Assembly (NCBI RefSeq): GCF_000316575.1
Contig: NC_019682.1
Location: 1,612,001-1,676,000, forward strand
DNA from: Calothrix sp. PCC 7507
GTDB taxonomy: Bacteria; Cyanobacteriota; Cyanobacteriia; Cyanobacteriales; Nostocaceae
Length of the DNA stretch: 64,000 bases
Reading direction: 5' to 3'
The notes beneath the pieces were generated by a model. The model did no database searches. It saw only the letters and a program-made list of their open reading frames with translations, and was not told the DNA's origin. Within the stretch, counting starts at the first letter, position 1, and each line of letters opens with the position of its first letter. Both the position numbers and the translations under genes were made by a program. Shown here piece by piece: positions 24,701 to 33,539 of this stretch.

Positions 24701-26314
24701 ATGCGGATTATGATGATTCAACCCAATTATCATTCTGGTGGTGCCGAAATTGCGGGTAATTGGCCGCCAAGTTGGGTTCCTTATGTTGGTGGAGCATTAA
24801 AGACGGCGGGTTTTACTGATATCCGTTTTGTTGATGCGATGACTGATTACATTCCTGATGATGTTTTAGCGGGGATTATCGCCAAACATCAACCGGATGT
24901 GGTGTTGGCGACGGCGATAACGCCGATGATTTACCAATCACAAAAAACTCTGAAGATTGTTAGAGAAGTTTGTCCCCAAGCTAAGACAATTATGGGCGGG
25001 GTTCACCCTACCTATATGTATAATGAAGTGCTGAATGAGGCTCCTTGGGTAGATTACATCATCCGGGGAGAAGGGGAAGAGATTACGGTGAATTTGCTCA
25101 AAGCGATCGCTAATGGTAGTGTTGAGAGCGATCGCCACAATATTTTAGGCATTGCCTATCTAGAAGATGGTAAAGTAGTCGCCACACCAGCCAACCCCCC
25201 CATCGCTGATCTGGATACCCTCACCCCAGATTGGGATCTATTGGAATGGAGTAAATATATCTATACTCCCCTCAACGTGCGCGTTGCTGTTCCCAACTAC
25301 GCCAGAGGGTGTCCCTTCACCTGTCGTTTTTGCTCCCAATGGAAATTTTGGCGCAAATACCGTTCCGGTAGTCCCAAGCGATTTGTTGATGAAATTGAAA
25401 TCTTAGTGAAAAAACACAAAGTGGGATTTTTCATCTTGGCTGATGAAGAACCAACAATCAACAAACCCAAATTTGTTGCATTATGTAACGAATTAATCGA
25501 GCGGAATTTGGGCGTTCACTGGGGAATCAATACACGAGTCACAGATATTTTGCGGGATGAGCAAGAATTACCACTTTACCGCAAAGCCGGATTAGTTCAT
25601 GTTTCCTTGGGGACAGAAGCATCGGCGCAATTGCAGTTGAATCTATTCCGCAAAGAAACCACCATCGAACAAAACAAACGCGCCATCCAATTGCTCAAAC
25701 AAAATGGTATGGTTGCCGAAGCTCAATTCATCATGGGTTTAGAAAACGAAACCCCAGAAACAATTGAGCAAACCTATCACATGGCTTTGGATTGGAAACC
25801 AGACATGGTGAACTGGAATATGTTTACGCCTTGGCCATTTTCCGAGTTATTTGAAGAATTAGGCGATCGCGTAGAAGTCCGGGATTATTCGCAATATAAT
25901 TTCGTCACCCCGATTATGAAGCCAGACGCAATGGAACGGGAGGATGTTCTTAAAGGAGTGCTGCGAAACTACGCCCGTTTTTACTTACGCAAAACCATAG
26001 AGTATTGGTTCGTCAAAGATCCCTTTAAGCGTAAGTATTTGTTAGGCTGCTTGAAGGCTTTTGCCACCACAACCCTTAACAAACGCTTCTACAACCTCAA
26101 ACGGGTCAAGTATAAGGGATTACACGCTGAAGTAGAGTTAGGCTTTGATGAGTCGAAGATTCTCACTCGTGAACAAATAGCCCAACGCAAGCAAGAACAT
26201 CCCGAATTGACAGCAGATACAGATTTCTCCGGTAACATCTCCGCCTGCGGCGCACCCAACGACCTCCCTGAATATCATGAAGACGAACAGGATGTAAGAA
26301 GTATGAAAATCTAG
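24701..26314 (+). CDS. bchE: BchE-like B12-binding radical SAM protein (Mg-protoporphyrin ester cyclase type)
   Basis: A 537-residue protein. Residues 1-190 form a B12-binding-like Rossmann domain (MRIMMIQPNYHSGGAEIAGN, which closely recalls BchE), and 195-400 a radical SAM domain with C204, C208 and C211 in ARGCPFTCRFC. The C-terminal part matches the BchE pattern. BchE/ChlE forms the fifth ring of chlorophyll precursors without oxygen. Cyanobacteria also carry BchE-like paralogues of unknown role, so the exact reaction is uncertain. It follows heme oxygenase and hemN on the same strand, which favours a tetrapyrrole role at low oxygen. AGGAGG stands before the ATG. Confidence 0.8.
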   Translation: MRIMMIQPNYHSGGAEIAGNWPPSWVPYVGGALKTAGFTDIRFVDAMTDYIPDDVLAGIIAKHQPDVVLATAITPMIYQSQKTLKIVREVCPQAKTIMGGVHPTYMYNEVLNEAPWVDYIIRGEGEEITVNLLKAIANGSVESDRHNILGIAYLEDGKVVATPANPPIADLDTLTPDWDLLEWSKYIYTPLNVRVAVPNYARGCPFTCRFCSQWKFWRKYRSGSPKRFVDEIEILVKKHKVGFFILADEEPTINKPKFVALCNELIERNLGVHWGINTRVTDILRDEQELPLYRKAGLVHVSLGTEASAQLQLNLFRKETTIEQNKRAIQLLKQNGMVAEAQFIMGLENETPETIEQTYHMALDWKPDMVNWNMFTPWPFSELFEELGDRVEVRDYSQYNFVTPIMKPDAMEREDVLKGVLRNYARFYLRKTIEYWFVKDPFKRKYLLGCLKAFATTTLNKRFYNLKRVKYKGLHAEVELGFDESKILTREQIAQRKQEHPELTADTDFSGNISACGAPNDLPEYHEDEQDVRSMKI

Positions 26315-26405
26315 GGACTGGGGACTGGGGACTGGGGGCAGGGAGCAGGGAGAATGGGGGAAGAACTAATTGTCCAATGCCCAATGTCCCATGCCCCATG
26401 CCCCA
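26312..26405. repeat. STRR block (GGGGACT, GGGGCAG, CCCATGC units)
   Basis: Tandem GGGGACT units begin right at the stop codon of the BchE-like gene, followed by GGGAGCAGG-type and ATGCCCCATG-type repeats. Confidence 0.8.
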
Positions 26406-26452
26406 ATTCCTGTAACATAAGTACTTATCAAGAAATTTTTAATAAATAATCC

Positions 26453-26806
26453 ATGTCTTCTACTCCTCTGACATTGAACTTGATTGAAGGTTCTGTCTCT
26501 TTCGGGTTTTCACCCCAGTCAGCAAACGAATTAAAGCTAGCGTTGGATGAATTGATGGAACGCCTCAAAATTGTCGCTGCTAAACCAACCCCAGGCGGCA
26601 GTAAGCCAACTCCCCAGCGTCCTGTAGAGTACCGTTACACTGGTGAAGTATTTTTAGAAATTTTCTGTAATCCCAATATTTGGCCTACTCCTTTTGCCGC
26701 CAAAGTACTACTCACAGTCCGAGATGCCAGCATCCGCTTGACTACAGAAGCTGAACTTACCCGCATCATCGAAGACGTGAACCAGTATTTAGAGCAAGTG
26801 GGGTAA
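26453..26806 (+). CDS. Conserved-looking hypothetical protein
   Basis: A 117-residue soluble protein (MSSTPLTLNLIEGSVSFGFS...). It has strand-rich ends and a central proline/threonine-rich loop (KPTPGGSKPTPQRPVEY). No membrane segment, cysteine pair or known motif is seen, and I do not recognise the family. It starts 138 bases after the BchE-like gene on the same strand, but an STRR block separates them, so co-transcription is uncertain. Confidence 0.65.
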   Translation: MSSTPLTLNLIEGSVSFGFSPQSANELKLALDELMERLKIVAAKPTPGGSKPTPQRPVEYRYTGEVFLEIFCNPNIWPTPFAAKVLLTVRDASIRLTTEAELTRIIEDVNQYLEQVG

Positions 26807-27182
26807 ACAGTGAACAGTAAACAGTAAACAGTAAACAAACTGATAACTGATACTTCGACTCCGCTCAGTACAAGTAACTGATGAAAAATTACCGGAGCAG
26901 TTCACGATGAAGAACTACCCCGGTTAGGAAATGTACGTACTATAACTCAAGTGGCAACATCGGAATGTATACAATAAACCTGTCCCGATGTGTTCGATAA
27001 CTTGAAAAGTTCTATAAATCGAACTCTAATGTTTCTGTATGAATGGGAACTTGAACATTCTAGATCAGGTAATGCTAATCAAAACCACAGAATTTTCCCC
27101 ACATCAGGCTTAGAACCGTTTCTTGTCAAATCTAAAATTCCAACATAAACTCCCAATCCAAAATCTCAGGGACAAGCATCAA
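26807..27182. other. Spacer with STRR remnant
   Basis: Begins with four ACAGTAA-type heptamers (26810-26838) and a TGATAAC remnant, then about 300 unassigned bases. The 3' ends of two convergent genes meet here. No coding frame or clear terminator was recognised. Confidence 0.5.
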
Positions 27183-27419
27183 TTAGTCGTTGTCCCATTC
27201 TTCACGACCAATCAAATCGCCGATGCGATCGCGTAACAAAAAATCACATTTTTCTAGCTCACATTCAACGCAAACCCACTCTCTCGCTGGGATGTATTGG
27301 CAAAGTGTATATATTGGCTGTTGTCGGCTGATCATTCCCTTCTGCACTAGTCGGCGTGCTTCGTCTTGAATTACGTCAAGAGAGTAGTAATTGATAGAAG
27401 GCACCGTATTCACACTCAT
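27183..27419 (-). CDS. DUF4327 family protein
   Basis: A 78-residue soluble protein matching the cyanobacterial DUF4327 family: YSLDVIQDEARRLVQKG, then SRQQPIYTLCQYIPAREW, then VCVECELEKCDFLLRDRIGDLIG. Three of its cysteines (CQY, CVEC) could bind a metal, but this is not established. The family is nearly limited to cyanobacteria and has no known function. It appears monocistronic. Confidence 0.85.
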   Translation of the reverse strand: MSVNTVPSINYYSLDVIQDEARRLVQKGMISRQQPIYTLCQYIPAREWVCVECELEKCDFLLRDRIGDLIGREEWDND

Positions 27420-28239
27420 GGTTTTTACTCACAAATTACACGTAGATAGTGTTCCCGATATTTAATTGGAACAAACATTACAAGGATTAGACTTGTGGCT
27501 AAGTTTTTGTAGTTTGCTATACGGAACTATTTACATTTTGACGCTACATATCCTCAAATTATTTAAAGAAATGTTAAGAAAGTCAACAAATCCTGACATT
27601 TGCCTCAAATCTGCTTCATATAAGAATACCAGGGTAGTTAACATAACCTGCTATGGAGTAGACGTGACTTACATTCAACAGGTCTCAAGACTTTGTAGTA
27701 TCTGCCTTTAGGCATAACTTGGCGTGGGGTAGTAGTCCATATGAAGGAGTTCTCGTATACCAAAATCAGCACCGTAACGTTTTCATCTATATTTTTTAAT
27801 ATTCAGCATGAAAAAATCAGCCAGCAGCCTCTGGCAAGAGTAGAGGTATAAACTATTGCAAAATACCAAGGCTACCGTACACCAGGAACGCTTGCAGCGT
27901 CTTATCTGTTAATAATTTCTTAAACAACTTTTTCAGTTGTCTTGTTAATTATGACACTTAACCAAGCGAGAATACCCTGGATAAACACTTGTGACAAGGT
28001 GGGATTTTTTCTAGAGTAGCAGTAGATTGAGTGAGGCGATCGCCAACTGCCTAATAACTGTATAGCCAGACAACACCTGTCTTCAGCACCGAAATAGAGT
28101 CAATTACAGAAATGTCTTCCTGTTCCCTGCTATATATTGAAACAGACGCAACTTAGTCACGTCTGTAAAAGGTTTGCCGAACTCCCAGGCATTAATTGTT
28201 CTGCAAGTACATTGTCGTTTCAGCTACTGATTCCAACAA
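27420..28239. other. 0.8-kb region without a recognised gene
   Basis: A long stretch between two leftward genes. An 81-codon frame from a TTG at 27466 has no family resemblance and no ribosome-binding site. A 36-codon frame (about 27740-27850, MKEFSYTKISTVTFSSIF...) is also unsupported. Short inverted words are present (ACAACT/AGTTGT near 27926). It could hold a small RNA or only the promoter of DUF4327 and the 3' region of rbfA. Confidence 0.35.
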
Positions 28240-28650
28240 TTAATCATCATTTTCATCAATGCTTTTGTCACTGTTCCCTGACACATCTTCAGGTGGACGC
28301 TCATCCTTGAGCTTGTTCAATAGAGACAAAACCTTAGTACCACGTTCTATAGAGCGATCTTCCACAAATATCACTTCTGGTGTGCGACGAAGCCTCACCC
28401 GCGCGCCTAGTTCGCTGCGGACATAGCCCGTAGCCGACTTTAAGCCTGCCATTGTTTCTGCTTTAGCTTCATCTGAACCATAGATACTGACGAAGATTTT
28501 AGCGTGTTGCAAATCGCCAGAAACATCAACATCGGTTACACTAACCATTCCTGTACCCACACGGTCATCCTTAATGCCGTTGAGCAGCATTTGGCTAACT
28601 TCGCGTTTAATTAATTCAGCAACGCGGGAAACGCGGCGATTTGTAGCCAT
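28240..28650 (-). CDS. rbfA: 30S ribosome-binding factor A
   Basis: A 136-residue RbfA with the KH-like fold. Family signs are [24 protein letters not shown] at the N-terminus, [23 protein letters not shown], and [20 protein letters not shown]. It helps mature the 5' end of 16S rRNA and is needed for cold adaptation in other bacteria. The C-terminus has the usual acidic, disordered tail. It lies 90 bases after the DUF751 gene on the same strand, an arrangement common in cyanobacteria. A GGAGG motif is visible about 9 bases before the ATG. Confidence 0.95.
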   Translation of the reverse strand: MATNRRVSRVAELIKREVSQMLLNGIKDDRVGTGMVSVTDVDVSGDLQHAKIFVSIYGSDEAKAETMAGLKSATGYVRSELGARVRLRRTPEVIFVEDRSIERGTKVLSLLNKLKDERPPEDVSGNSDKSIDENDD

Positions 28651-28740
28651 AAAAATTGTGCCTCCTCTGGGAGGTTATGCGACATAAATACATGCTAGTT
28701 ACTGACGAAGTCGTCAGGGACTGTCCAGTATAGCTCCAGC

Positions 28741-28947
28741 CTAGATTGTATTCAAACCTAGCATTGCACGTAGGGTGAAAGTAATAAAGGCGAGAGTACC
28801 CACAAATAAACCCAAAAGAGCAATCAACGTTACTGGGCGTTTCAAAAATGGGAACAAAGGCTCAACCGTGTTCAGGAAAATACCTAAAACAATAGTAATG
28901 AGGTAGCGGGGGTAGCGCAGGACGTTATCCCAAAATCCATCAAACAT
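28741..28947 (-). CDS. DUF751 (Ycf33-like) membrane protein
   Basis: A 68-residue protein with two membrane helices (YLITIVLGIFLNTVEPLFPFL and VTLIALLGLFVGTLAFITFTLRAML). It matches the DUF751 family, related to chloroplast Ycf33, probably in the thylakoid or plasma membrane. The role is unknown. The gene directly precedes rbfA and is probably co-transcribed with it. Confidence 0.88.
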   Translation of the reverse strand: MFDGFWDNVLRYPRYLITIVLGIFLNTVEPLFPFLKRPVTLIALLGLFVGTLAFITFTLRAMLGLNTI

Positions 28948-29108
28948 TAATTTAGACTGCCTTGTTGTAGACTATACGTTTGTTTTGATGTGCTTATTTA
29001 ATCTAATTGTAATCGATATGGCTATAAAATTAATAAATTAATATAAAATATGATTCGTTATGCTTCGTCAGTTATATTGACGAGATTTAGTAGCTAAGTT
29101 TGCATTAA

Positions 29109-29942
29109 ATGATCGGTCAGATTCCTCCAGAAACTTACCCACGACCATTTTTAAAGTGGGCAGGTGGTAAAAGTCGGTTAATTCAGCAATATATTCCTTA
29201 TTTGCCCAAGCATTATAAGACTTACTATGAACCATTCATCGGCGGTGGGGCTATTTTCTTTTACCTCAAATCATCCACAGCAGTTTTAACTGATATTAAC
29301 GCAGAATTAATTACTACTTATCGCTGTGTTCGGGATCAAGTTGAAGAATTAATCTGCTTACTCAAAGAGCATAAAATTCGACATAGTAGAGAGTACTATT
29401 ATGCTGTAAGAGCTAATCCTAAAAGTAGTGATTTAGAGCAAGCTGCACGTCTAATTTATCTTAACAAAACCTGTTTCAACGGTCTTTATCGAGTCAACTC
29501 CAAAGGTCAATTTAATGTACCTTTGGGCAAATATGAAAATCCTAATATTTGTCACGAAGAGTCACTAAGAGCAGCTTCAATAGCACTTGCAAGTGCTGAG
29601 ATTAGGCAGGCAGATTTTATAGATGTGCTAAATTGTGCTACCAGCTCTCATGATTTTGTCTTTTGTGATCCGCCTTATCATCCTATAAGTAATACGAGCT
29701 ACTTCACTAGTTACAGTCGGAATTCTTTCAATGAAAAAGACCAAGAACGTTTGAGAAATACTTGTGCAGAACTAGCAAGTCGGGGTGTAAAAGTTATGAT
29801 ATCTAATTCTGATTGCGAGTTAATTAGAAATCTCTATCAAGAAATTAATTTTAATATCTATCGCATAGCGGCAGCCCGCTCCATAAATTCAAATACAAAA
29901 AAAAGAGGCATGGTTTACGAATTATTAATTACATCATATTAA
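29109..29942 (+). CDS. Dam-like (D12 class) DNA adenine-N6 methyltransferase
   Basis: A 277-residue enzyme. Motif I is FLKWAGGKSRL (residues 14-24) and motif IV is DPPY (187-190); NKTCFNGLYRVNSKGQFNVP is the typical D12-class segment. It transfers a methyl group to adenine, in this class most often within GATC, though the site cannot be read from the sequence. The gene is convergent with a PD-(D/E)XK nuclease-like gene only 44 bases away, which suggests a restriction-modification pair. The region is clearly AT-rich. No Shine-Dalgarno sequence is seen. Confidence 0.9.
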   Translation: MIGQIPPETYPRPFLKWAGGKSRLIQQYIPYLPKHYKTYYEPFIGGGAIFFYLKSSTAVLTDINAELITTYRCVRDQVEELICLLKEHKIRHSREYYYAVRANPKSSDLEQAARLIYLNKTCFNGLYRVNSKGQFNVPLGKYENPNICHEESLRAASIALASAEIRQADFIDVLNCATSSHDFVFCDPPYHPISNTSYFTSYSRNSFNEKDQERLRNTCAELASRGVKVMISNSDCELIRNLYQEINFNIYRIAAARSINSNTKKRGMVYELLITSY

Positions 29943-29986
29943 CACCTCGACTCCGCTCGGTGTTGAAGCTGCGGTTGCGTTCAGCT

Positions 29987-30457
29987 TTAACAATGTTTAT
30001 TTGCCCAAGCAATAAATCTATCTAAACTAAAGACTGCTAATAAATTCTGATTAAAATTAACTTGTTGCTTGAGCCATTTAACGGCACCTTCTCTCATGCC
30101 TTCACCACCGATAACTACGATAGTTGGTGCAGGATAATTATACTGAATATTCAAATCTAGATAAGGAAATTTTTCATCAACTGAACCGCCGCTTTCTTGC
30201 CATTTACATTCAATAATTAATCCTGATGGCATTACAGATAAGCCTACAACATAAAAATCAACTTTCAGACTTGTTTGATAAATTCCAGCCCCAATGTAAA
30301 CTTGTTTGGCATAGCGTCTTGGCAACAAAGTAGCAGTTAATAAAAACTCTTTGGTTACATGATTTCCTACTTGAAAATAATTATGCCCATTTAAGATTGC
30401 TTCTACATTTCCTTCTAAAATATTCCCAGACTTATTTGCCCGTGCGCCTTGAGTCAT
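29987..30457 (-). CDS. PD-(D/E)XK nuclease-like protein, probable restriction enzyme
   Basis: A protein of about 156 residues with the core of a PD-(D/E)XK nuclease: an aspartate in SLKVDFYVV and, after a short loop, E-C-K in GLIIECKWQES. The N-terminal MTQGARANKSGNILEG includes a glutamate helix seen in type II restriction enzymes. It faces a Dam-like methylase end to end, so the likely role is cutting unmethylated DNA at the same site. The start at 30457 is chosen over 30490 because the extra 11 residues add nothing typical. Whether it is an active restriction enzyme is an inference. Confidence 0.72.
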   Translation of the reverse strand: MTQGARANKSGNILEGNVEAILNGHNYFQVGNHVTKEFLLTATLLPRRYAKQVYIGAGIYQTSLKVDFYVVGLSVMPSGLIIECKWQESGGSVDEKFPYLDLNIQYNYPAPTIVVIGGEGMREGAVKWLKQQVNFNQNLLAVFSLDRFIAWANKHC

Positions 30458-31038
30458 AGCTATCCTAAATCTTGCAGCCAAAAATCCCATTAATTCTAGG
30501 ATTTCACGAAAGCTGTAACTAATGGTGGGTTACTTAATATGAATTTTCAATTTTGAATATAAAAAGCTGAATTAATCGCTAGAAATTGGGAAAGTTTTGG
30601 TACATAAGTACTAAGTAAATACGAATGTATTAATAATTTCAAAAAAGTAGAAGACTAAGAGATTATGATTAAATAACGTACAGTTTATTTATTTCAAATC
30701 GAACCTACCCCCATTTCTCTACTTGGTAATGAGAGACGATGGAGGTGAGGTTAAATATTTAATTGTGTCCACGATTTGAAGTTAATAGGGTTTGATTTGA
30801 TTAAGTAGGTTGGCGCAAATAATGTTAACTGCTGGGGCTGTCATTGGTCATGTGTCATTTGTCATTTGAGTGAGGTACGGGAAGATATGTTAAACCACGC
30901 ATGTAGGCACAGAGTGGCATCCCGTAGAGTATACAGATAAATTATCTGTACTCCATTCTCACGAGAAATATCATAAATTCACTTGTTTGCTGCAAAATTT
31001 GAGAATCTTTCTATCCACTTAAGACTGACAAGATTATC
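30458..31038. other. Spacer without recognised gene
   Basis: About 580 bases. It contains a few STRR units (GTCATTTGTCATTTG near 30853) and a short perfect inverted repeat (ACAGATAA-A-TTATCTGT, 30933-30949). The left part should hold the promoter of the nuclease gene. Nothing else was recognised. Confidence 0.4.
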
Positions 31039-32259
31039 TCAACCTGTCTGAACTTCAGTATTGCCGTTGCGGATAGCCCAAGCGATGTCTAATAGCTGAG
31101 TCCAGCGCTTTTGCAGTTGTTTGGGGGTGCATTTGATGGCTTTAGCGATCGCCTGATCACCATGTTGTGCTATCTTAAACCTCAAGATTTCCTGTTGCTG
31201 TTCAGATAGTTGACCTAAAAAGATTTCCCATTGTTGGGCTGATAGACCCAATTTGTGTTCTAAACCAGCACCTAACCATTGATGTACCAATTGCCAATGA
31301 TGTTGCTTGGCGAATTTTTCGACATGGTATTTAAAGCGTTGTTGCAGGTAGTCGCGCTGACGACTGGTTAAACCGAGGATTTGGTCAATTTCTGGTGCGG
31401 AGAGGTCTTGCAGTTTGAGGGTAAGGTAGTTTACACAGTCAGATTGACCTTGTGCTTCTAAGTATCTGATCAATTCAGAAACAACGCGATCGCGCTCCGA
31501 CTCTTCCGAAGGATCAAAGTTCGTTTGAGCAACCATTTGCGCCCGCAGTTGTTGCACCGCCGAATTGCGTTGATAAGCTTCGCCTTCTTCACCCTTAGCA
31601 GACTCTACCGCCATTTCAATATCCACAGTAGTCTCTTGGGGCTGGCGACGAGCAAAACCTTGGGCACGCAAGATAATTAGTTGCTGACTAGCACTACCAG
31701 GTAAATTAATGCGGCGCTTGGCATATTGTTCTGTAAACGCCATGTATTCCGCTAATTGTAACTGAGTGCGGGGCGTGTAATTTTCGGGGAGTTCATTTTC
31801 CCGCCGGAAAGCTTTGATCGCTTCGATATAAAATGCTTGCAGGAAATCTTCAATCAGGTTGTAACGACCTTCAAATCCCAACTCTGAGCCAGCAGTCGTC
31901 ACGTGGCGGTAAACCATCGCGCCTAAGTTACTATGTAATTCTACACGTCCGCGTTTTGAACCCAATTGGTAATAACGTAAGCACTTCTGCAGACGGTGTC
32001 TCGCTAAAGTCAGCTGCCAAGACTGGATCTCCCCAGATGTTTGAATCCGGGAGCTTTTATCGCAAATGCGTTCCACTTCTTTCGCCATACGCTGTGCTAC
32101 AGCCTGCACACAACCAGATGCAGCTTTGACTTGGGCTTGCATTTCTTGACAAAGGAGTTGCATCAGGGCGTCTATCTTACCGGCTGATAATTCCTCGGTC
32201 GCAACGTAGCAGTTAACAGCGGATGTAGAAGTTGGTAGACTGGCAAGGTTAGCTTTCAT
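31039..32259 (-). CDS. HetZ-like protein
   Basis: A protein of about 406 residues resembling HetZ, a cyanobacterial DNA-binding regulator needed early in heterocyst formation. Typical stretches are EVERICDKSSRIQTSGEIQSW, LARHRLQKCLRYYQLGSKRGRVELHS, LQLAEYMAFTEQYAKRRINLPG and LTSRQRDYLQQRFKYHVEKF, the last looking like a sigma-type helix-turn-helix. The frame is open to 32349, but the ATG at 32259 gives a length close to HetZ. Several HetZ relatives exist per genome, so this may be a paralogue and not HetZ itself. It is transcribed alone. Confidence 0.65.
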   Translation of the reverse strand: MKANLASLPTSTSAVNCYVATEELSAGKIDALMQLLCQEMQAQVKAASGCVQAVAQRMAKEVERICDKSSRIQTSGEIQSWQLTLARHRLQKCLRYYQLGSKRGRVELHSNLGAMVYRHVTTAGSELGFEGRYNLIEDFLQAFYIEAIKAFRRENELPENYTPRTQLQLAEYMAFTEQYAKRRINLPGSASQQLIILRAQGFARRQPQETTVDIEMAVESAKGEEGEAYQRNSAVQQLRAQMVAQTNFDPSEESERDRVVSELIRYLEAQGQSDCVNYLTLKLQDLSAPEIDQILGLTSRQRDYLQQRFKYHVEKFAKQHHWQLVHQWLGAGLEHKLGLSAQQWEIFLGQLSEQQQEILRFKIAQHGDQAIAKAIKCTPKQLQKRWTQLLDIAWAIRNGNTEVQTG

Positions 32260-32629
32260 GAATTTTCCTAAAAGTGGTACTGCACCGTAATTACAAAGCC
32301 AAGTCAGCACAACACACGAGTCTTGGTCGAGGAATTTCGTGGCATTCATCCATCAAGACCCTTAGCAAGTGCTGCTTACATATAAGACTGTAGGAAATTT
32401 GTAAAAGTTACGGGCAAGGTAATGTGTCGGTTTTTCACAAGTAACTACGTTAAGGCAGGAATTGGGATATCCACCTTATGTTAGAAATAGCTAAAACTAT
32501 TGCTGGGCTTATCTTTGTCACCATCGCTTTCCCATAACTCCTAGCTCTCGTAAGTATGACGATCGCAGAACTGGAGCTTTTTTGATCATGTTTTCCGAAA
32601 TTGATTGGTGAGTTGATGAAGTGTAGTTC
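32260..32629. other. Spacer upstream of the HetZ-like gene
   Basis: About 370 bases between two leftward genes; the part next to 32350 should contain the promoter of the HetZ-like gene. No repeat, RNA or coding frame was recognised. Confidence 0.35.
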
Positions 32630-33289
32630 TCACACCCATGCTATTGCTGATTCCCAGCCTAAACCTTGTCGTGTAATCATTGGTTCCTCTCCCGTCAAAT
32701 CTAAAATCGTAGACACCTCATAGCTAGGTTCTTCGCCCGTGTCTACAATGACATCTACCAAACTGTCCAAACGGTCAAAAAGTTCCGTCTGAGACAGAAT
32801 CGGTTTTGGACTTATCCCAACCATTTCATCATCCGCTTCATCTGGTGGTAAGTGTGCCGAAGTCGAAATGATGGGATTTCCCAAAGCTGTCAGTAACGCT
32901 AAACATACAGTATGATTTGGCACTCTAATACCCGTGGTTTTTCGCTTGGGACTTTGTACCAGTCGTGGTACTAATTTAGTAGCAGGTAGCAAAAACGTAT
33001 ATGGTCCTGGAATCAGACGCTTCATAATCCGATAAGCTGTATCACTTACAGAAGAATAAGTTGCCACGTTAGATAGGGAGGGACACAAAAATGTCAAAGG
33101 TTTATCATTTGCTAACTGCTTAATTTTCCTTACACGTTCCACCGCCGACTTGGCATTCAAATCACAACCAATTGCATAAACTGTATCAGTAGGGTAGAGC
33201 ATTACTGCACCGCAAGAAAGTGCCGATTTTACTTCCTCTATTCGGCGAATTTGGGGATTATCAGGATGGACTGTGAAAATCTTTGCCAT
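32630..33289 (-). CDS. Sua5/YciO/YrdC family L-threonylcarbamoyladenylate synthase
   Basis: A 219-residue protein of the YrdC fold, which makes threonylcarbamoyl-AMP for the t6A modification of ANN-reading tRNAs. Family signs are [45 protein letters not shown] and the [10 protein letters not shown] strand. The frame is open for 81 codons upstream, but these are heptamer repeats (reading NPQSPIP over and over), so the ATG at 33289 is the start. It is divergent from larC. YciO-type members may have another substrate, so the activity is probable but not certain. Confidence 0.88.
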   Translation of the reverse strand: MAKIFTVHPDNPQIRRIEEVKSALSCGAVMLYPTDTVYAIGCDLNAKSAVERVRKIKQLANDKPLTFLCPSLSNVATYSSVSDTAYRIMKRLIPGPYTFLLPATKLVPRLVQSPKRKTTGIRVPNHTVCLALLTALGNPIISTSAHLPPDEADDEMVGISPKPILSQTELFDRLDSLVDVIVDTGEEPSYEVSTILDLTGEEPMITRQGLGWESAIAWV

Positions 33290-33312
33290 AAAAGTTTTTG
33301 GGGTAGAACATG

Positions 33313-33490
33313 GGGGATTGGGGATTGGGGATTGGGGATTGGGGATTGGGGATTGGGGATTGGGGATTGGGGATTGGGGATTGGGGATTGGGGATTGGGG
33401 ATTGGGGGATAATTTTTGACCCTTGACTCCTGACCCTTGACTCTTACCAATGACAAATGACCAATGACCAATGACAAATGACCAATGACA
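33313..33490. repeat. STRR array: 13 GGGGATT heptamers, then TGACAAA/TGACCAA units
   Basis: Thirteen perfect tandem copies of GGGGATT (33313-33403), the longest array in the window, followed by GACCCTT-type units and TGACAAA/TGACCAA units to about 33490. It fills the promoter region between the divergent yrdC-like and larC genes. Confidence 0.97.
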
Positions 33491-33539
33491 AAAATTACGA
33501 GTTAATTTGATTTGCGCCGAGTTACTTACCAATTCATAT

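Noticed and set aside
27466-27711. 81-codon frame with TTG start
   Set aside because: No ribosome-binding site, odd composition and no recognisable motif.
33313-33403. CRISPR array candidate
   Set aside because: The units are contiguous 7-base repeats without spacers; this is an STRR.
33238-33532. Long N-terminal extension of the Sua5/YrdC-like gene
   Set aside because: The extension is a translation of GGGGATT repeats (NPQSPIP repeated) and other STRRs.
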